From NCBI RefSeq assembly GCF_001509835.1, contig NZ_JXTJ01000018.1:207115-271114 (forward strand): a DNA stretch of 64,000 nt, written 5' to 3'. Of the stretch, positions 1-7,247 are shown piece by piece (the stretch's first letter is position 1; each line of letters begins with the position of its first letter). This DNA is from Allobosea sp. WAO. Its GTDB lineage: Bacteria > Pseudomonadota > Alphaproteobacteria > Rhizobiales > Beijerinckiaceae. The notes below the pieces were generated by a model that was given only the letters and a program-made list of their open reading frames with translations, was not told where the DNA came from and made no database searches. The translations under genes were made by a program, and so were the position numbers.

Positions 1-9
1 GTTGGTCAT
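1..9 (-). CDS. 5' end of next gene, probably the large molybdopterin subunit (partial)
   Basis: Only the start codon and two further codons (ATG ACC AAC) fall in the window. The ATG at 9-7 overlaps the TGA of the [2Fe-2S] subunit gene (8-6) as ATGA, the usual sign of translational coupling. In this enzyme family the small iron-sulfur subunit is normally followed by the large molybdopterin-binding subunit, so that is the expected identity. The coupling is seen; the identity is inference because no protein sequence is visible. Confidence 0.45.
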
Positions 10-500
10 GGTTCGGCCGTTTCGCTGGCCCGGCAGCGCTCGGCGGCGAGCATCACGGCCCTGACGATCTCGACATGGGTGCCGCAGCGGCAAAGATTAT
101 AGCGCAGGGCCTCGCGCACCTCAGCCTCGCTCGGCGCCGGGTTCACGGTGAGGAAGGCCTTGGCGGTCATGATCATGCCGTTGATGCAGTAGCCGCACTG
201 CGCGGCCTGGGCGTCGATGAAGGCCTGCTGGACCGGATCGGGCCGATCGCCATCGCCGAGCCCTTCCAAGGTGACGATCTCGCGCGACTCTGCGAGGCGG
301 ACCGGCAGCGCGCAGGCGCGGGCGGCGATGCCATCGACCTGCACCGTGCAGGCGCCGCATTCGCCGAGGCCGCAGCCGAATTTCGGGCCGTTGAGGCAGA
401 TATCGTTGCGCAGGAAGAAGAGCAGGGGGGTCTGGGGCTCACCCTCGACGAGGTGATCGGCGCCGTTGACGCGCAGGGCGAAGCGCCGCGTCGTTCTCAT
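6..500 (-). CDS. [2Fe-2S] small subunit of a molybdenum hydroxylase (nicotinate/isoquinoline dehydrogenase type)
   Basis: This protein of 164 residues carries two [2Fe-2S] clusters and passes electrons from a molybdopterin subunit to an acceptor. The plant-type ferredoxin cluster is at C43, C48, C51 and C63 (GCGLGECGAC). The second, all-helical cluster is at C102, C105, C137 and C139 (CGYC and CRC). The length fits the family (about 150-170). An in-frame upstream Met at 587 would add 29 residues unlike the family and would run through the operator at 561-572, so the ATG at 500 is preferred. The stop overlaps the next start at the window edge. With the enamidase-like gene upstream, a hydroxylase of an N-heterocycle such as nicotinate is plausible; the substrate is not shown by the sequence. 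Confidence 0.85.
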   Translation of the reverse strand: MRTTRRFALRVNGADHLVEGEPQTPLLFFLRNDICLNGPKFGCGLGECGACTVQVDGIAARACALPVRLAESREIVTLEGLGDGDRPDPVQQAFIDAQAAQCGYCINGMIMTAKAFLTVNPAPSEAEVREALRYNLCRCGTHVEIVRAVMLAAERCRASETAEP

Positions 501-560
501 GGCTCGCCCAGGCGGGGCGAGACGCCTTTGATCGCGATTGTCGTCACGTGACCCAAATCG

Positions 561-604
561 TTCGTATGCGAATGAGAATAATGACAAGTCGCGGCGCGCG
601 GCAA
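561..604 (-). promoter_or_regulatory. Promoter with palindromic operator for the molybdenum hydroxylase genes
   Basis: On the minus strand TTGCCG (604-599), an 18-base gap and TATTCT (580-575) form a sigma-70-like promoter. Two bases further is the palindrome TTCGC-AT-ACGAA (572-561), 61 bases before the start at 500. The same palindrome type follows the -10 boxes at 2022 and 6931, which suggests one repressor. The sequence is seen; the function is inferred from the repeated placement. Confidence 0.55.
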
Positions 605-640
605 GCGGGATTTGAGGCCAGGAAGCGCGCTGCCGTCATA

Positions 641-725
641 CTCGCCTTCGTGGCGAGCATCCACGTCCTGAACGCGCCCTCGCCGACAGAAGCGAAGACG
701 TGGGTGGTCGGCACAAGGCCGACCA
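641..725. repeat. Two small hairpins in the gap between enamidase and hydroxylase genes
   Basis: The 252-base gap after the enamidase stop contains CTCGCC-TTCGT-GGCGAG (641-657) and TGGTCGGC-ACAAG-GCCGACCA (705-725; the GGTCGGC/GCCGACC core is exact). The second lies about 30 bases after the enamidase stop on the minus strand and could attenuate or end that transcript, but no T-run follows. No gene is seen in the gap. Confidence 0.35.
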
Positions 726-752
726 TGACGGTATGGAGCGAGGACCGCCCGA

Positions 753-1949
753 TTAGTGCTGGACGGACGGGATCTTCTCGGCCGGCGGCGTGTTGCGGCT
801 GATGCCGCTGCGCACGATGCCGTCGATCACGATCATGCCGATGCCAGGCAGGTCGCCGAGCTGGATCGAGTCGAGAAAGTTCTTTCCAGCCGAGTGCTGG
901 GCCTTGTCCATGAAGACGAAATCGGCGCTGCGCCCGATCTCGATCAGCCCGCAATCGAGGCTGCGCATGCGGGCGGTGTTGCCGGTGGCGAAGCAGAAGG
1001 CGACCTCGGCCGGGACATCGCCGAGCGAGGACAGCATCGAGACCATGCGGACGATGCCGAGCGGCTGAACGCCGGAGCCGGCCGGTCCGTCGGTGCCGAG
1101 GATGACGCGCTGCAATTCGCCCATCTCGCGGGCGACGCGCAGCGTGTAGAGCGCGGCGCGCTCATTGCCGTTATGGACGAGTTCGAGGCCCCGCTTGCAG
1201 CCCTCGCAGATGCAGCGGATCTCCTTGTCAGGCAAGGCGGTATGGCCGCCATTGATGTGGCCGACGACATCGGTATCGGCTTCCAGCACGACGTCGGCGC
1301 CGATCAGGCCGGATCCCGGAATCGAGGGGCCGCCGGTGTGGATGGTCGACTGGATGCCGTATTTGCGGGCCCAGGCCACCATCTCTTTTGCCCGCGCGCC
1401 GTCCTTGACGCCGCCGAGTCCGACCTCGCCGAGCAGCTTCACGCCGGCATCGGCCAGGTCCTTGAAGTCCTGCTCGACCATGCCGGGCTCGATCACCGGC
1501 GCGCCGGCATGGATCTTGACGCCGCCGGGGCGGAAGGCGGTGAAGGCACGCTGCGCATAGATCGCCATGGCCTTGAGGCCGACGATGTCCTTGGGCCGGC
1601 CGGGGGTGTGGACCTCGCCGGCCGAGATCATGGTGGTGACGCCGCCATGCATGGTCGAGTCGATCCAGCCGAGCTGGTTCTGGCGCGGCGTCCAGTCGCC
1701 GGCGACCGGGTGGACATGGCTGTCGATCAGGCCGGGCGAGAGCACGGTGCCATGGGCGTCGATCACGGTGTCGGCCTGGTCGGTGTCGAGATCCTTGAAG
1801 CGGCCGACCGCGGCGATCCTGCCGCCGATGGCGATGAGCGTGTCGGCGTCCAGGATCGGGCGCTCGATGTCGCCCGAGAGCATCAAGCCGATATTCTTGA
1901 TGACCAGCTTGTGGTTGGCGCCGACTGTCGCCGTCTGCAGTTCAGCCAT
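753..1949 (-). CDS. Enamidase-like amidohydrolase
   Basis: This 398-residue amidohydrolase resembles enamidase, which in Eubacterium barkeri opens 1,4,5,6-tetrahydro-6-oxonicotinate in nicotinate breakdown. Visible metal-site residues are H78 and H80 (DSHVHP), E175 (LLGEVGLGG), H204 (TIHTGG), H231 (VVGHINGGH) and D287 (LGTDGPAG). A bridging Glu rather than a carboxylated Lys is, as I recall, typical of enamidase. Gly-rich stretches around residues 100-110 (MHGGVTTM) also fit. Upstream, divergent, lie ferredoxin and its reductase; downstream on the same strand is a molybdenum hydroxylase subunit. Together they suggest a hydroxylation, reduction and ring-opening route. A different cyclic amide or dihydropyrimidinase-type substrate cannot be excluded. 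Confidence 0.75.
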   Translation of the reverse strand: MAELQTATVGANHKLVIKNIGLMLSGDIERPILDADTLIAIGGRIAAVGRFKDLDTDQADTVIDAHGTVLSPGLIDSHVHPVAGDWTPRQNQLGWIDSTMHGGVTTMISAGEVHTPGRPKDIVGLKAMAIYAQRAFTAFRPGGVKIHAGAPVIEPGMVEQDFKDLADAGVKLLGEVGLGGVKDGARAKEMVAWARKYGIQSTIHTGGPSIPGSGLIGADVVLEADTDVVGHINGGHTALPDKEIRCICEGCKRGLELVHNGNERAALYTLRVAREMGELQRVILGTDGPAGSGVQPLGIVRMVSMLSSLGDVPAEVAFCFATGNTARMRSLDCGLIEIGRSADFVFMDKAQHSAGKNFLDSIQLGDLPGIGMIVIDGIVRSGISRNTPPAEKIPSVQH

Positions 1950-1998
1950 CTCGTTCCGCCCTCTGAAGCCCTAGATATCCTCTCCGTCCCGAACCCGA

Positions 1999-2040
1999 TT
2001 GACAAGTGAGATCGAAGGCGGCATATCGTTTGTGTACGAA
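1999..2040 (+). promoter_or_regulatory. Promoter and palindromic operator for the ferredoxin/reductase operon
   Basis: TTGACA (1999-2004), exactly 17 bases, then CATATC (2022-2027) form a sigma-70-like promoter. The palindrome TTTGT-GT-ACGAA (2029-2040) starts two bases after the -10, over the expected transcription start, where a bound repressor would block the polymerase. The ferredoxin start is 49 bases further. The site also lies 80 bases before the divergent enamidase start (1949) and could serve both directions. Confidence 0.6.
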
Positions 2041-2088
2041 CAAGTTTTGCACCCACCTTCCCAGCCTGTCAAGCGGCAAGGATCCCGC

Positions 2089-2418
2089 ATGGCCTTCGCA
2101 GTGACCAGCGCCTGCATTCGCTGCAAATACATGGATTGCGTCGAAGTCTGTCCGGTGGACTGCTTCTACGAAGGCGAGAACATGCTCGTCATCCATCCGG
2201 ACGAGTGCATCGATTGCGGTGTCTGCGAGCCGGAATGCCCGGCGGAAGCTATCGTTGCCGACAATGCCGAGGGCGCTGCCGAATGGCTTGCCCTCAACGC
2301 CAGGCTGGCGCCGCTCTGGCCGAACATCACTGAGAAGGGCGAGCCGCCTTCCGACGCCGATGCGTGGAAGGGAATACCGGACAAGATAGACCTGCTTTCC
2401 GAACGCGCCGCGACGTGA
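2089..2418 (+). CDS. fdxA: Seven-iron ferredoxin FdxA
   Basis: This 109-residue soluble electron carrier has the FdxA signature: an N-terminal CIRCKYMDCVEVCPVDC cluster region, then CIDCGVCEPECP. The Cys spacing supports one [3Fe-4S] and one [4Fe-4S] cluster. Length fits the family (about 105-112). The ATG at 2089 is preferred because the family begins a few residues before the first Cys; the longer reading to 1999 would start inside the promoter. It is followed after 60 bases by a ferredoxin-NADP reductase, so the pair can move electrons from NADPH to a ferredoxin-dependent enzyme. The shared operator with the enamidase block suggests a reductase of that pathway as partner; that is inference. 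Confidence 0.93.
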   Translation: MAFAVTSACIRCKYMDCVEVCPVDCFYEGENMLVIHPDECIDCGVCEPECPAEAIVADNAEGAAEWLALNARLAPLWPNITEKGEPPSDADAWKGIPDKIDLLSERAAT

Positions 2419-2478
2419 TATGCGGATGACGGCGTCCAATAATCTGCTTTTTCGCTAGACTATCCGGGGATCTACGAG

Positions 2479-3252
2479 ATGAGCAATTTCTACGAGGAGC
2501 GCGTGCTCAGCGTCCACCACTGGACGGACACGCTCTTCAGCTTCACGACGACCCGCGACACGACGTTTCGCTTCAAGAACGGCCAGTTCACGATGATCGG
2601 TATCAAGGTGAACGAGAAGCCGCTCCTGCGCGCCTATAGCGTGGTCAGCACCAATTACGACGAGAATCTCGAATTCTTCTCGATCAAGGTGCCGGACGGG
2701 CCGCTGACCTCGCGCCTGCAGAACCTGCAGGTCGGTGATCCCATCATCATCGGCAAGAAGGCGACGGGCACGCTGGTGCTCGACAACCTCAAGGACGGCA
2801 AGCGGCTGTTCCTGCTCGGCACCGGCACGGGGCTCGCGCCCTTCCTGTCGCTGATCCGCGATCCCGAGACCTATGAGCGCTACGAGAAGGTGGTGCTGGT
2901 GCATGGCTGCCGGCAGGTCGCCGAGCTCGCCTATGGCGAGCAGATTACCCAGCACCTGCCGAATGACGAGTTCCTCGGCGAGATGATCCGCGAGCAGCTG
3001 ATCTATTATCCGACGGTGACGCGCGAGCCCTTCCGCAATCGCGGCCGCATCACCGATCTCCTGACCTCCGGCCAGATCTTCGAGGATATCGGCCAGGGGC
3101 CGCTCGACCCTGCCAGCGACCGCTTCATGCTCTGCGGCAGCCCGCAGATGCTGGTCGATCTCAAGCAGATCTTCGAGTCCCACGGCATGGAAGAGGGCAA
3201 CCATGGCGAGGCCGGCGACTATGTGATCGAGCGCGCCTTCGTCGAGCGCTGA
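2479..3252 (+). CDS. fpr: Ferredoxin-NADP+ reductase
   Basis: This 257-residue flavoprotein moves electrons between NADPH and ferredoxin. The FAD motif RAYS (LLRAYSVVS, near residue 50), the pyrophosphate-contact region GPLTSRLQ, the NADP motif GTGTGLAPFLS and the ending YVIERAFVER match the bacterial class of Fpr proteins (Azotobacter, Rhodobacter type). The ATG at 2479 follows the ferredoxin stop by 60 bases, and no promoter is evident between them, so they are likely one transcript under the operator at 2029-2040. A strong hairpin follows the stop. Fpr can also serve oxidative stress defence, but here the pairing with fdxA and the catabolic block argues for a pathway role. Confidence 0.92.
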   Translation: MSNFYEERVLSVHHWTDTLFSFTTTRDTTFRFKNGQFTMIGIKVNEKPLLRAYSVVSTNYDENLEFFSIKVPDGPLTSRLQNLQVGDPIIIGKKATGTLVLDNLKDGKRLFLLGTGTGLAPFLSLIRDPETYERYEKVVLVHGCRQVAELAYGEQITQHLPNDEFLGEMIREQLIYYPTVTREPFRNRGRITDLLTSGQIFEDIGQGPLDPASDRFMLCGSPQMLVDLKQIFESHGMEEGNHGEAGDYVIERAFVER

Positions 3253-3283
3253 GCCGACCACTTTAAACCAGCCGAGAATGCAG

Positions 3284-3318
3284 ACGGCCGGTCCGATCCA
3301 CGGACCGGCCGTTTCCGT
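3284..3318 (+). terminator. Rho-independent terminator after fpr
   Basis: A 12-base stem (ACGGCCGGTCCG, loop ATCCA, CGGACCGGCCGT) is followed by TTTCCGTT. It lies 31 bases after the fpr stop, before a roughly 220-base stretch without a gene, and ends the ferredoxin transcript. The opposite-strand importer operon stops at 3546. Confidence 0.75.
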
Positions 3319-3545
3319 TCGTGCCGGGCCCAGCGCCTTAAGGTTCCGGGCCTCCTTCGGCGCTTGTCCTCGGTTGCTGCGGCTCTGGCCCACACACAAT
3401 AGGGGTCTAGGGACGTAATTGCCTGGGCTGCCAGAGAAGGAAGGGCAGGGGCCGAAACGGAAAATCCCGGGTCGCTTTTCGGCGCCCGGGATGAGGAGGT
3501 TCCGTGGTGTCGGAGCCTGATCGCTGCTGCCGCCAGGGGGCTGGC

Positions 3546-4286
3546 TCAGCGATGCGTCAGCTGGCGGTTGAACAGCATCATCAGGCTGTTGCAGCTCACC
3601 GCGAAGACCGTCAGCAGCAGGGCGATCGCCATGATCGTGTCGATCTGGCCGAGATTGATCGCGCTGGTCAGAAGGAAGCCGAGGCCGCGCTGCGAGGCGA
3701 ACATCTCGCCGATCAGCACGCCGAGCAGGGTCAGCGAGAAGCCGAGGCGCACGCCCGAGATGATCTCCGGCAGGATCGCCGGCAGGATCACGGTGAAAGC
3801 CGATTGCGAGGGCGAGAGCCTCATCACCTGCGAGGTGCGGCGATAAACCGGTTTCATCTGCCGGATCGCGTTCATCGAGAACAGGGTGATCGGGATCAGC
3901 CCGTGCATGACGCCGAAGGCGATCTTGGCGGAGATGCCGAGGCCGAAGCAGAGCAGCACCAGCGGATAGAGCACGACCTTGGGGATCGAGTAGAGCGTGG
4001 TCAGGATCGGCTCGGCGACATTGCCGGCGAGGCGCTGGACGCCGAGGACGATGCCGAGGCTGATGCCGCCGAGCAGCGACAGGGCGAAGGCGGCGACGAA
4101 GGCCCGCATCGTCTCGTTGATGTTCAGCCAGAACTCGCCGGTGCCGAGCAGCGAGCCGAGCTTGGCGACGGTCTGCAGCGGCGAGGCGATGGCGGAGGCG
4201 CCGACGAGGAGATGGAAGCCCTGCCAGAGCAGGATGAAGGTCAGGAGGACGATGAGGGTGCCGGCGAGTTTGGGCATGGCGGTCAC
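3546..4286 (-). CDS. ABC transporter permease, SsuC/NitT-TauT type (second permease)
   Basis: This 246-residue inner-membrane permease has about six hydrophobic segments and the family coupling motif region (SGVRLGFSLTLLGVLIGEMFAS) typical of nitrate/sulfonate/taurine importers. It is the last of four genes in one minus-strand operon (binding protein, ATPase, permease, permease). A GTG at 4286 overlaps the previous stop as GTGA; an ATG at 4277 (MPKLAG) is the alternative. Two different permease subunits (this one and the preceding gene) imply a heterodimeric channel, less common than the single SsuC homodimer. Substrate unknown; the operator in front of the operon links it to the catabolic block. 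Confidence 0.85.
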   Translation of the reverse strand: MTAMPKLAGTLIVLLTFILLWQGFHLLVGASAIASPLQTVAKLGSLLGTGEFWLNINETMRAFVAAFALSLLGGISLGIVLGVQRLAGNVAEPILTTLYSIPKVVLYPLVLLCFGLGISAKIAFGVMHGLIPITLFSMNAIRQMKPVYRRTSQVMRLSPSQSAFTVILPAILPEIISGVRLGFSLTLLGVLIGEMFASQRGLGFLLTSAINLGQIDTIMAIALLLTVFAVSCNSLMMLFNRQLTHR

Positions 4287-5029
4287 CGTTGGCGGCGCGC
4301 CTGGAGGCGCCGGTCGATCATGTTGAGGATCGTGTTGACGAAGGTGACGGTCAGAAGCACGAGCAGGATCAGCGCGTACATGTGCCCGTTCTCGAACAGG
4401 TTGTAGGCATAGGCGATGGCGTAGCCGATCCCGGCGCCGGAGAGGATGAACTCCGAGGCGATGACGCCGATGAAGGAATACGCGACCGAGAGCTTCACGC
4501 CGGTGAAGAGATAGGGCAGCGTCGCCGGCAGCTCGATCAGGAGCGCGGTCTTGGCACGCGACATCCGGTAGATCTGCCCGGTCTTGCGCAAGACGCGCGG
4601 GATCCGGTCGAGCCCGTTCAGCGTCGCGGTGATCATCGAGACGACAGCGAGCAGCACGGCGATCGCGATGATCGAGGCCGAGCCGACGCCGAAGAGCGTG
4701 ATGAAGATCGGATAGAAGACGAAGGTCGGGACGGCATAATAGCTCGCCAGCAGCGGCTCGAGCGCGTCACGCAGCGCCGGCAGCGAGTAGATGATCAGGC
4801 CGGCCACGAAGCCGAGCAGGATCGAGAGCGCGGTCGAGATGGCGATGTTGGTGAAGGTCGTCCTGATATCGGCCGAGAACTGGCCGGTGCGCAGGATCTC
4901 GGCGAGCTCGACCACCATCTGCGAGGGTGCGAGCATCACCATGCGGGGGATGACGCCGATCCGGCAGAGCAGCTCCACCGTGAGGACCATCGTCGCGACG
5001 ACGATCAGGCGCAGCCATTTTTCCGACAT
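4283..5029 (-). CDS. ABC transporter permease, SsuC/NitT-TauT type (first permease)
   Basis: This 248-residue membrane protein starts at ATG 5029 (MSEKWLRLI) just after the ATPase gene (3-base gap). It has about six membrane segments and the coupling region LPATLPYLFTGVKLSVAYSF characteristic of the family (the SsuC-type E-LPA...G). It overlaps the next permease by four bases. Its sequence differs clearly from the second permease, so the two are paralogues that probably pair. Role: the membrane channel of a high-affinity importer of a small organic anion. Confidence 0.87.
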   Translation of the reverse strand: MSEKWLRLIVVATMVLTVELLCRIGVIPRMVMLAPSQMVVELAEILRTGQFSADIRTTFTNIAISTALSILLGFVAGLIIYSLPALRDALEPLLASYYAVPTFVFYPIFITLFGVGSASIIAIAVLLAVVSMITATLNGLDRIPRVLRKTGQIYRMSRAKTALLIELPATLPYLFTGVKLSVAYSFIGVIASEFILSGAGIGYAIAYAYNLFENGHMYALILLVLLTVTFVNTILNMIDRRLQARRQR

Positions 5030-5032
5030 GGC

Positions 5033-5878
5033 TCAGCTCTTTCCGGTCGACATGATCTTCAGCGCCTCGACGCGCAGCTTCTCCCAGAGCCGGGCTGTGA
5101 TGTCGCCGAAATGCGGCGTCGAGACCACGCGGCTGTCGCGGTCGCGCTCCCAGCCGGTCTCGACGAAGTCGATGAAGGTGCCCGGCCTGGTCGATATGAC
5201 GCCGACCCGGTCGGACAGCATCGCCGCCTCGTCGAGCGCGTGGGTGATCAGCAACACGGTGGCCGAAGTCTCGCGCCAGAGCCGCAGCAATTCGTCGCCC
5301 ATCAGCAGGCGGGTCTGCTGGTCGAGCGCGCCGAACGGCTCGTCGAGCAGGATCAGCCTGGGTTGCATCACCAAGGTGCGGGCGATGCAGACGCGCTGGC
5401 GCATGCCGCCGGAGAGCTGGGCCGGAAACGAGGCCGCGAAGTCCTTCAGGCCCATGAAGCCGATGGCATAATCGACGCGGCGCTTGATCTCAGCCGGGTC
5501 GACGCCGGCGCGCCGGAGTCCGAAGGCGACGTTGTCGCGCACATTGAGCCAGGGGAAGGAGGCGTCCTCCTGGAAGACGACGCCGACGCCGTCGGGCACG
5601 CCGTTGACCGGCTTGCCCTCGAAATGCGCCGTGCCAGCCTGCGGGGCGCTCAGCCCCGCAAGAATGTCGAGCAAGGTCGACTTGCCGCAGCCGGACGGGC
5701 CGACGACCGAGAAGAACTCCCCCTTGGCGAGGTCGAGATCGATCGGTCCCAGCGCGTGCAGTGTGGACTTCGGCAGCTGGAAGACGCGGGTGACGCCACG
5801 CAGCGTCGCATGGGCTTCAGCGGGCGCCGGCTGCTGTTTGAGTGTCACGACCTTGGCGCCCGTTGCTGCCGCGCTCAT
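5033..5878 (-). CDS. ABC transporter ATP-binding protein, SsuB/TauB type
   Basis: This 281-residue cytoplasmic ATPase energises the importer. Walker A GPSGCGKST, Q-loop VVFQED, signature LSGGMRQR, Walker B LILLDEPFGALD and the switch His (LLITHALDEA) are all present. The start at 5878 (MSAAATGAK) overlaps the stop of the binding-protein gene as ATGA, so translation is coupled. Longer in-frame readings to 6019 run inside the upstream gene and are not real. The SsuB/TauB class transports taurine, alkanesulfonates, nitrate, thiamine precursors or aromatic acids. Confidence 0.92.
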   Translation of the reverse strand: MSAAATGAKVVTLKQQPAPAEAHATLRGVTRVFQLPKSTLHALGPIDLDLAKGEFFSVVGPSGCGKSTLLDILAGLSAPQAGTAHFEGKPVNGVPDGVGVVFQEDASFPWLNVRDNVAFGLRRAGVDPAEIKRRVDYAIGFMGLKDFAASFPAQLSGGMRQRVCIARTLVMQPRLILLDEPFGALDQQTRLLMGDELLRLWRETSATVLLITHALDEAAMLSDRVGVISTRPGTFIDFVETGWERDRDSRVVSTPHFGDITARLWEKLRVEALKIMSTGKS

Positions 5879-6852
5879 TGCTTGGCCTGCAGATCGGCAG
5901 GCAGGAAGGACTTGTCGAGGATCGTCGACCAGTCGATGTCGCTCTTGACCTCGCCGATCAGCTTCAGGCCCTCGACCATGCGGTTGAGCTCGGTGACGTT
6001 GAACTCGCCCTCGGACCACATCTTCGGGCCGATCATGTTGTCGACGGCTTCCTTGGCGACGGCGGGTTCGAGCTTGTAGAGCTTCTCGATGATCTTGGCG
6101 GTCTCGGCCGGGTCCTTGTAGATCGCCTGCACGCCGGCGCGGCGGCCGGCGATGATCGCCTTGAGCTTGTCGGGATTCTCCTGCGCGAACTTGCGGGTGG
6201 TGATGCCGACCGAGGTGGTCATCGGCTTCAGGATGTCGCCGGCCTTGTAGACGGTGCGGTACTTGTCCTTGCGGATGATCGAGAGCGGCTCGATCAGCAC
6301 CGAGCCGACGATCGCGCCCTGCTCGAGCATGGTCAGAGCGGGAACATAGCCGCCGGCGGCGACGCGCTGGACCTTGCTCTGGTCGATGCCCTTCTCCTTC
6401 AGGACCATCAGGAAGAGCATTTCGGAGACGGATTTCGGCGAGGTGATCGCGACCTTCTTGCCGACGAGGTCCTCGACGCTCTTAACGTCGGAGTTCGGCA
6501 TGGTGACCATCGAGGCCTCGGCGACGCTGCGCGTGCCGGTGTTGACGATGATCAGGTCGAGGCCCTGGGCCTTGGCGGCCAGCGCCGCGGAGACCGCGAC
6601 CTCGCCATAGGGCGTCGCGCTGGCGAGGATGTTGCGCACCGTGGTGCCGCCGCCGCCGGAGCCGATGATGCCGGTGATGTCGATGCCGGCCTGCTTGAAC
6701 AGGCCCTTTTCCATCGCGACCGCATAGGGGGCGCCGTAGAGGCTCGCGCCCCATTGCGTCACCGAAATCTCCTCGGCGCGCACCGGCGCCTGCAGGCACA
6801 GAGCCGCGACCGCAGCCGCCGCGAACTGCCGGATACCAAAGAAGCCCGTCAT
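5875..6852 (-). CDS. Periplasmic solute-binding protein, SsuA/NMT1 type
   Basis: This 325-residue protein has a signal peptide (MTGFFGIRQFAAAAVAALCL, cleavage near residue 26, VRA-EEI) and then the NMT1/SsuA fold: GASLYGAPYAVAMEKGLFKQAGIDI and a Gly-rich loop GSGGGGTTV. The ATG at 6852 is preceded by GGGAGAGAGGG; an ATG further up at 6927 lies in the operator and is rejected. It captures the substrate for the following ATPase and two permeases. The promoter at 6917-6959 carries the same palindrome as the ferredoxin and hydroxylase promoters, so the ligand is probably the substrate of that pathway. This family includes binding proteins for sulfonates, thiamine precursors and aromatic or heteroaromatic acids. 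Confidence 0.87.
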   Translation of the reverse strand: MTGFFGIRQFAAAAVAALCLQAPVRAEEISVTQWGASLYGAPYAVAMEKGLFKQAGIDITGIIGSGGGGTTVRNILASATPYGEVAVSAALAAKAQGLDLIIVNTGTRSVAEASMVTMPNSDVKSVEDLVGKKVAITSPKSVSEMLFLMVLKEKGIDQSKVQRVAAGGYVPALTMLEQGAIVGSVLIEPLSIIRKDKYRTVYKAGDILKPMTTSVGITTRKFAQENPDKLKAIIAGRRAGVQAIYKDPAETAKIIEKLYKLEPAVAKEAVDNMIGPKMWSEGEFNVTELNRMVEGLKLIGEVKSDIDWSTILDKSFLPADLQAKQ

Positions 6853-6916
6853 CCCTCTCTCCCGATCAAGTCCATGCCTGCGATTGTTACCGTTCCGGCA
6901 TGCTTCCAAATTTTCA

Positions 6917-6959
6917 TTTGTATACAAATAACGATCTCAGCATGCAGAAACCTTGTCAA
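6917..6959 (-). promoter_or_regulatory. Promoter and perfect palindromic operator of the importer operon
   Basis: On the minus strand TTGACA (6959-6954), 17 bases and a weak GATCGT (6936-6931) are followed after two bases by TTTGT-AT-ACAAA (6928-6917), a perfect palindrome that extends to 14 bases (6916-6929). The arrangement is the same as at 1999-2040. The importer start at 6852 is 65 bases away. The palindrome resembles sites of FadR-type GntR regulators; no such gene is in the window. Confidence 0.6.
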
Positions 6960-7038
6960 GCGGGTAAGTGCCCATAAAACGACGGCGGTCGGAGCGGATT
7001 TTGAGCGGCCGGTTTGGCCTGGCGCACAAGGCATCTAC

Positions 7039-7060
7039 GCCATATCGCGTGCGATATGGC
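7039..7060. repeat. 22-base perfect inverted repeat upstream of the importer operon
   Basis: GCCATATCGC, two bases (GT), GCGATATGGC. The arms are exact and 10 bases long. It sits in the 395-base gap between the importer start (6852) and the acetyltransferase-like gene stop (7248), between the two palindromic operators. No T-run follows, so it is unlikely to be a terminator; a binding site for a second regulator is the simplest reading. Nothing coding is seen in this gap. Confidence 0.5.
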
Positions 7061-7197
7061 CTTGGATCGATGCAAAAAGCTCCTTTGGGCCGGCGCAGGG
7101 CGCACCGCCGGAATCGACATGCAGCAACGGGGCCAGCATCGGGGCCGCAATGGCGTCTGGCAAGCGCGAATGCCGCCGAGCGGCGGATCCAATATTG

Positions 7198-7209
7198 TTC
7201 GTGTACGAA
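7198..7209. promoter_or_regulatory. Fourth copy of the palindromic operator
   Basis: TTCGT-GT-ACGAA is a perfect copy of the motif found at 561, 2029 and 6917. On the minus strand GATAAT (7214-7209) directly precedes and touches it, but no good -35 is seen. It lies 346 bases upstream of the importer start and 280 bases from the 6917 site, and could act as a second site for DNA looping or serve a second promoter. Confidence 0.5.
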
Positions 7210-7247
7210 TTATCTTGCTGCAGGCGGGGCCGCTCGGCCGGGCCGGG

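Noticed and set aside
4289..6079. A 596-residue plus-strand frame across the importer genes
   Set aside because: Composition is that of an antisense shadow; the minus strand holds overlapping ABC genes with Walker and signature motifs.
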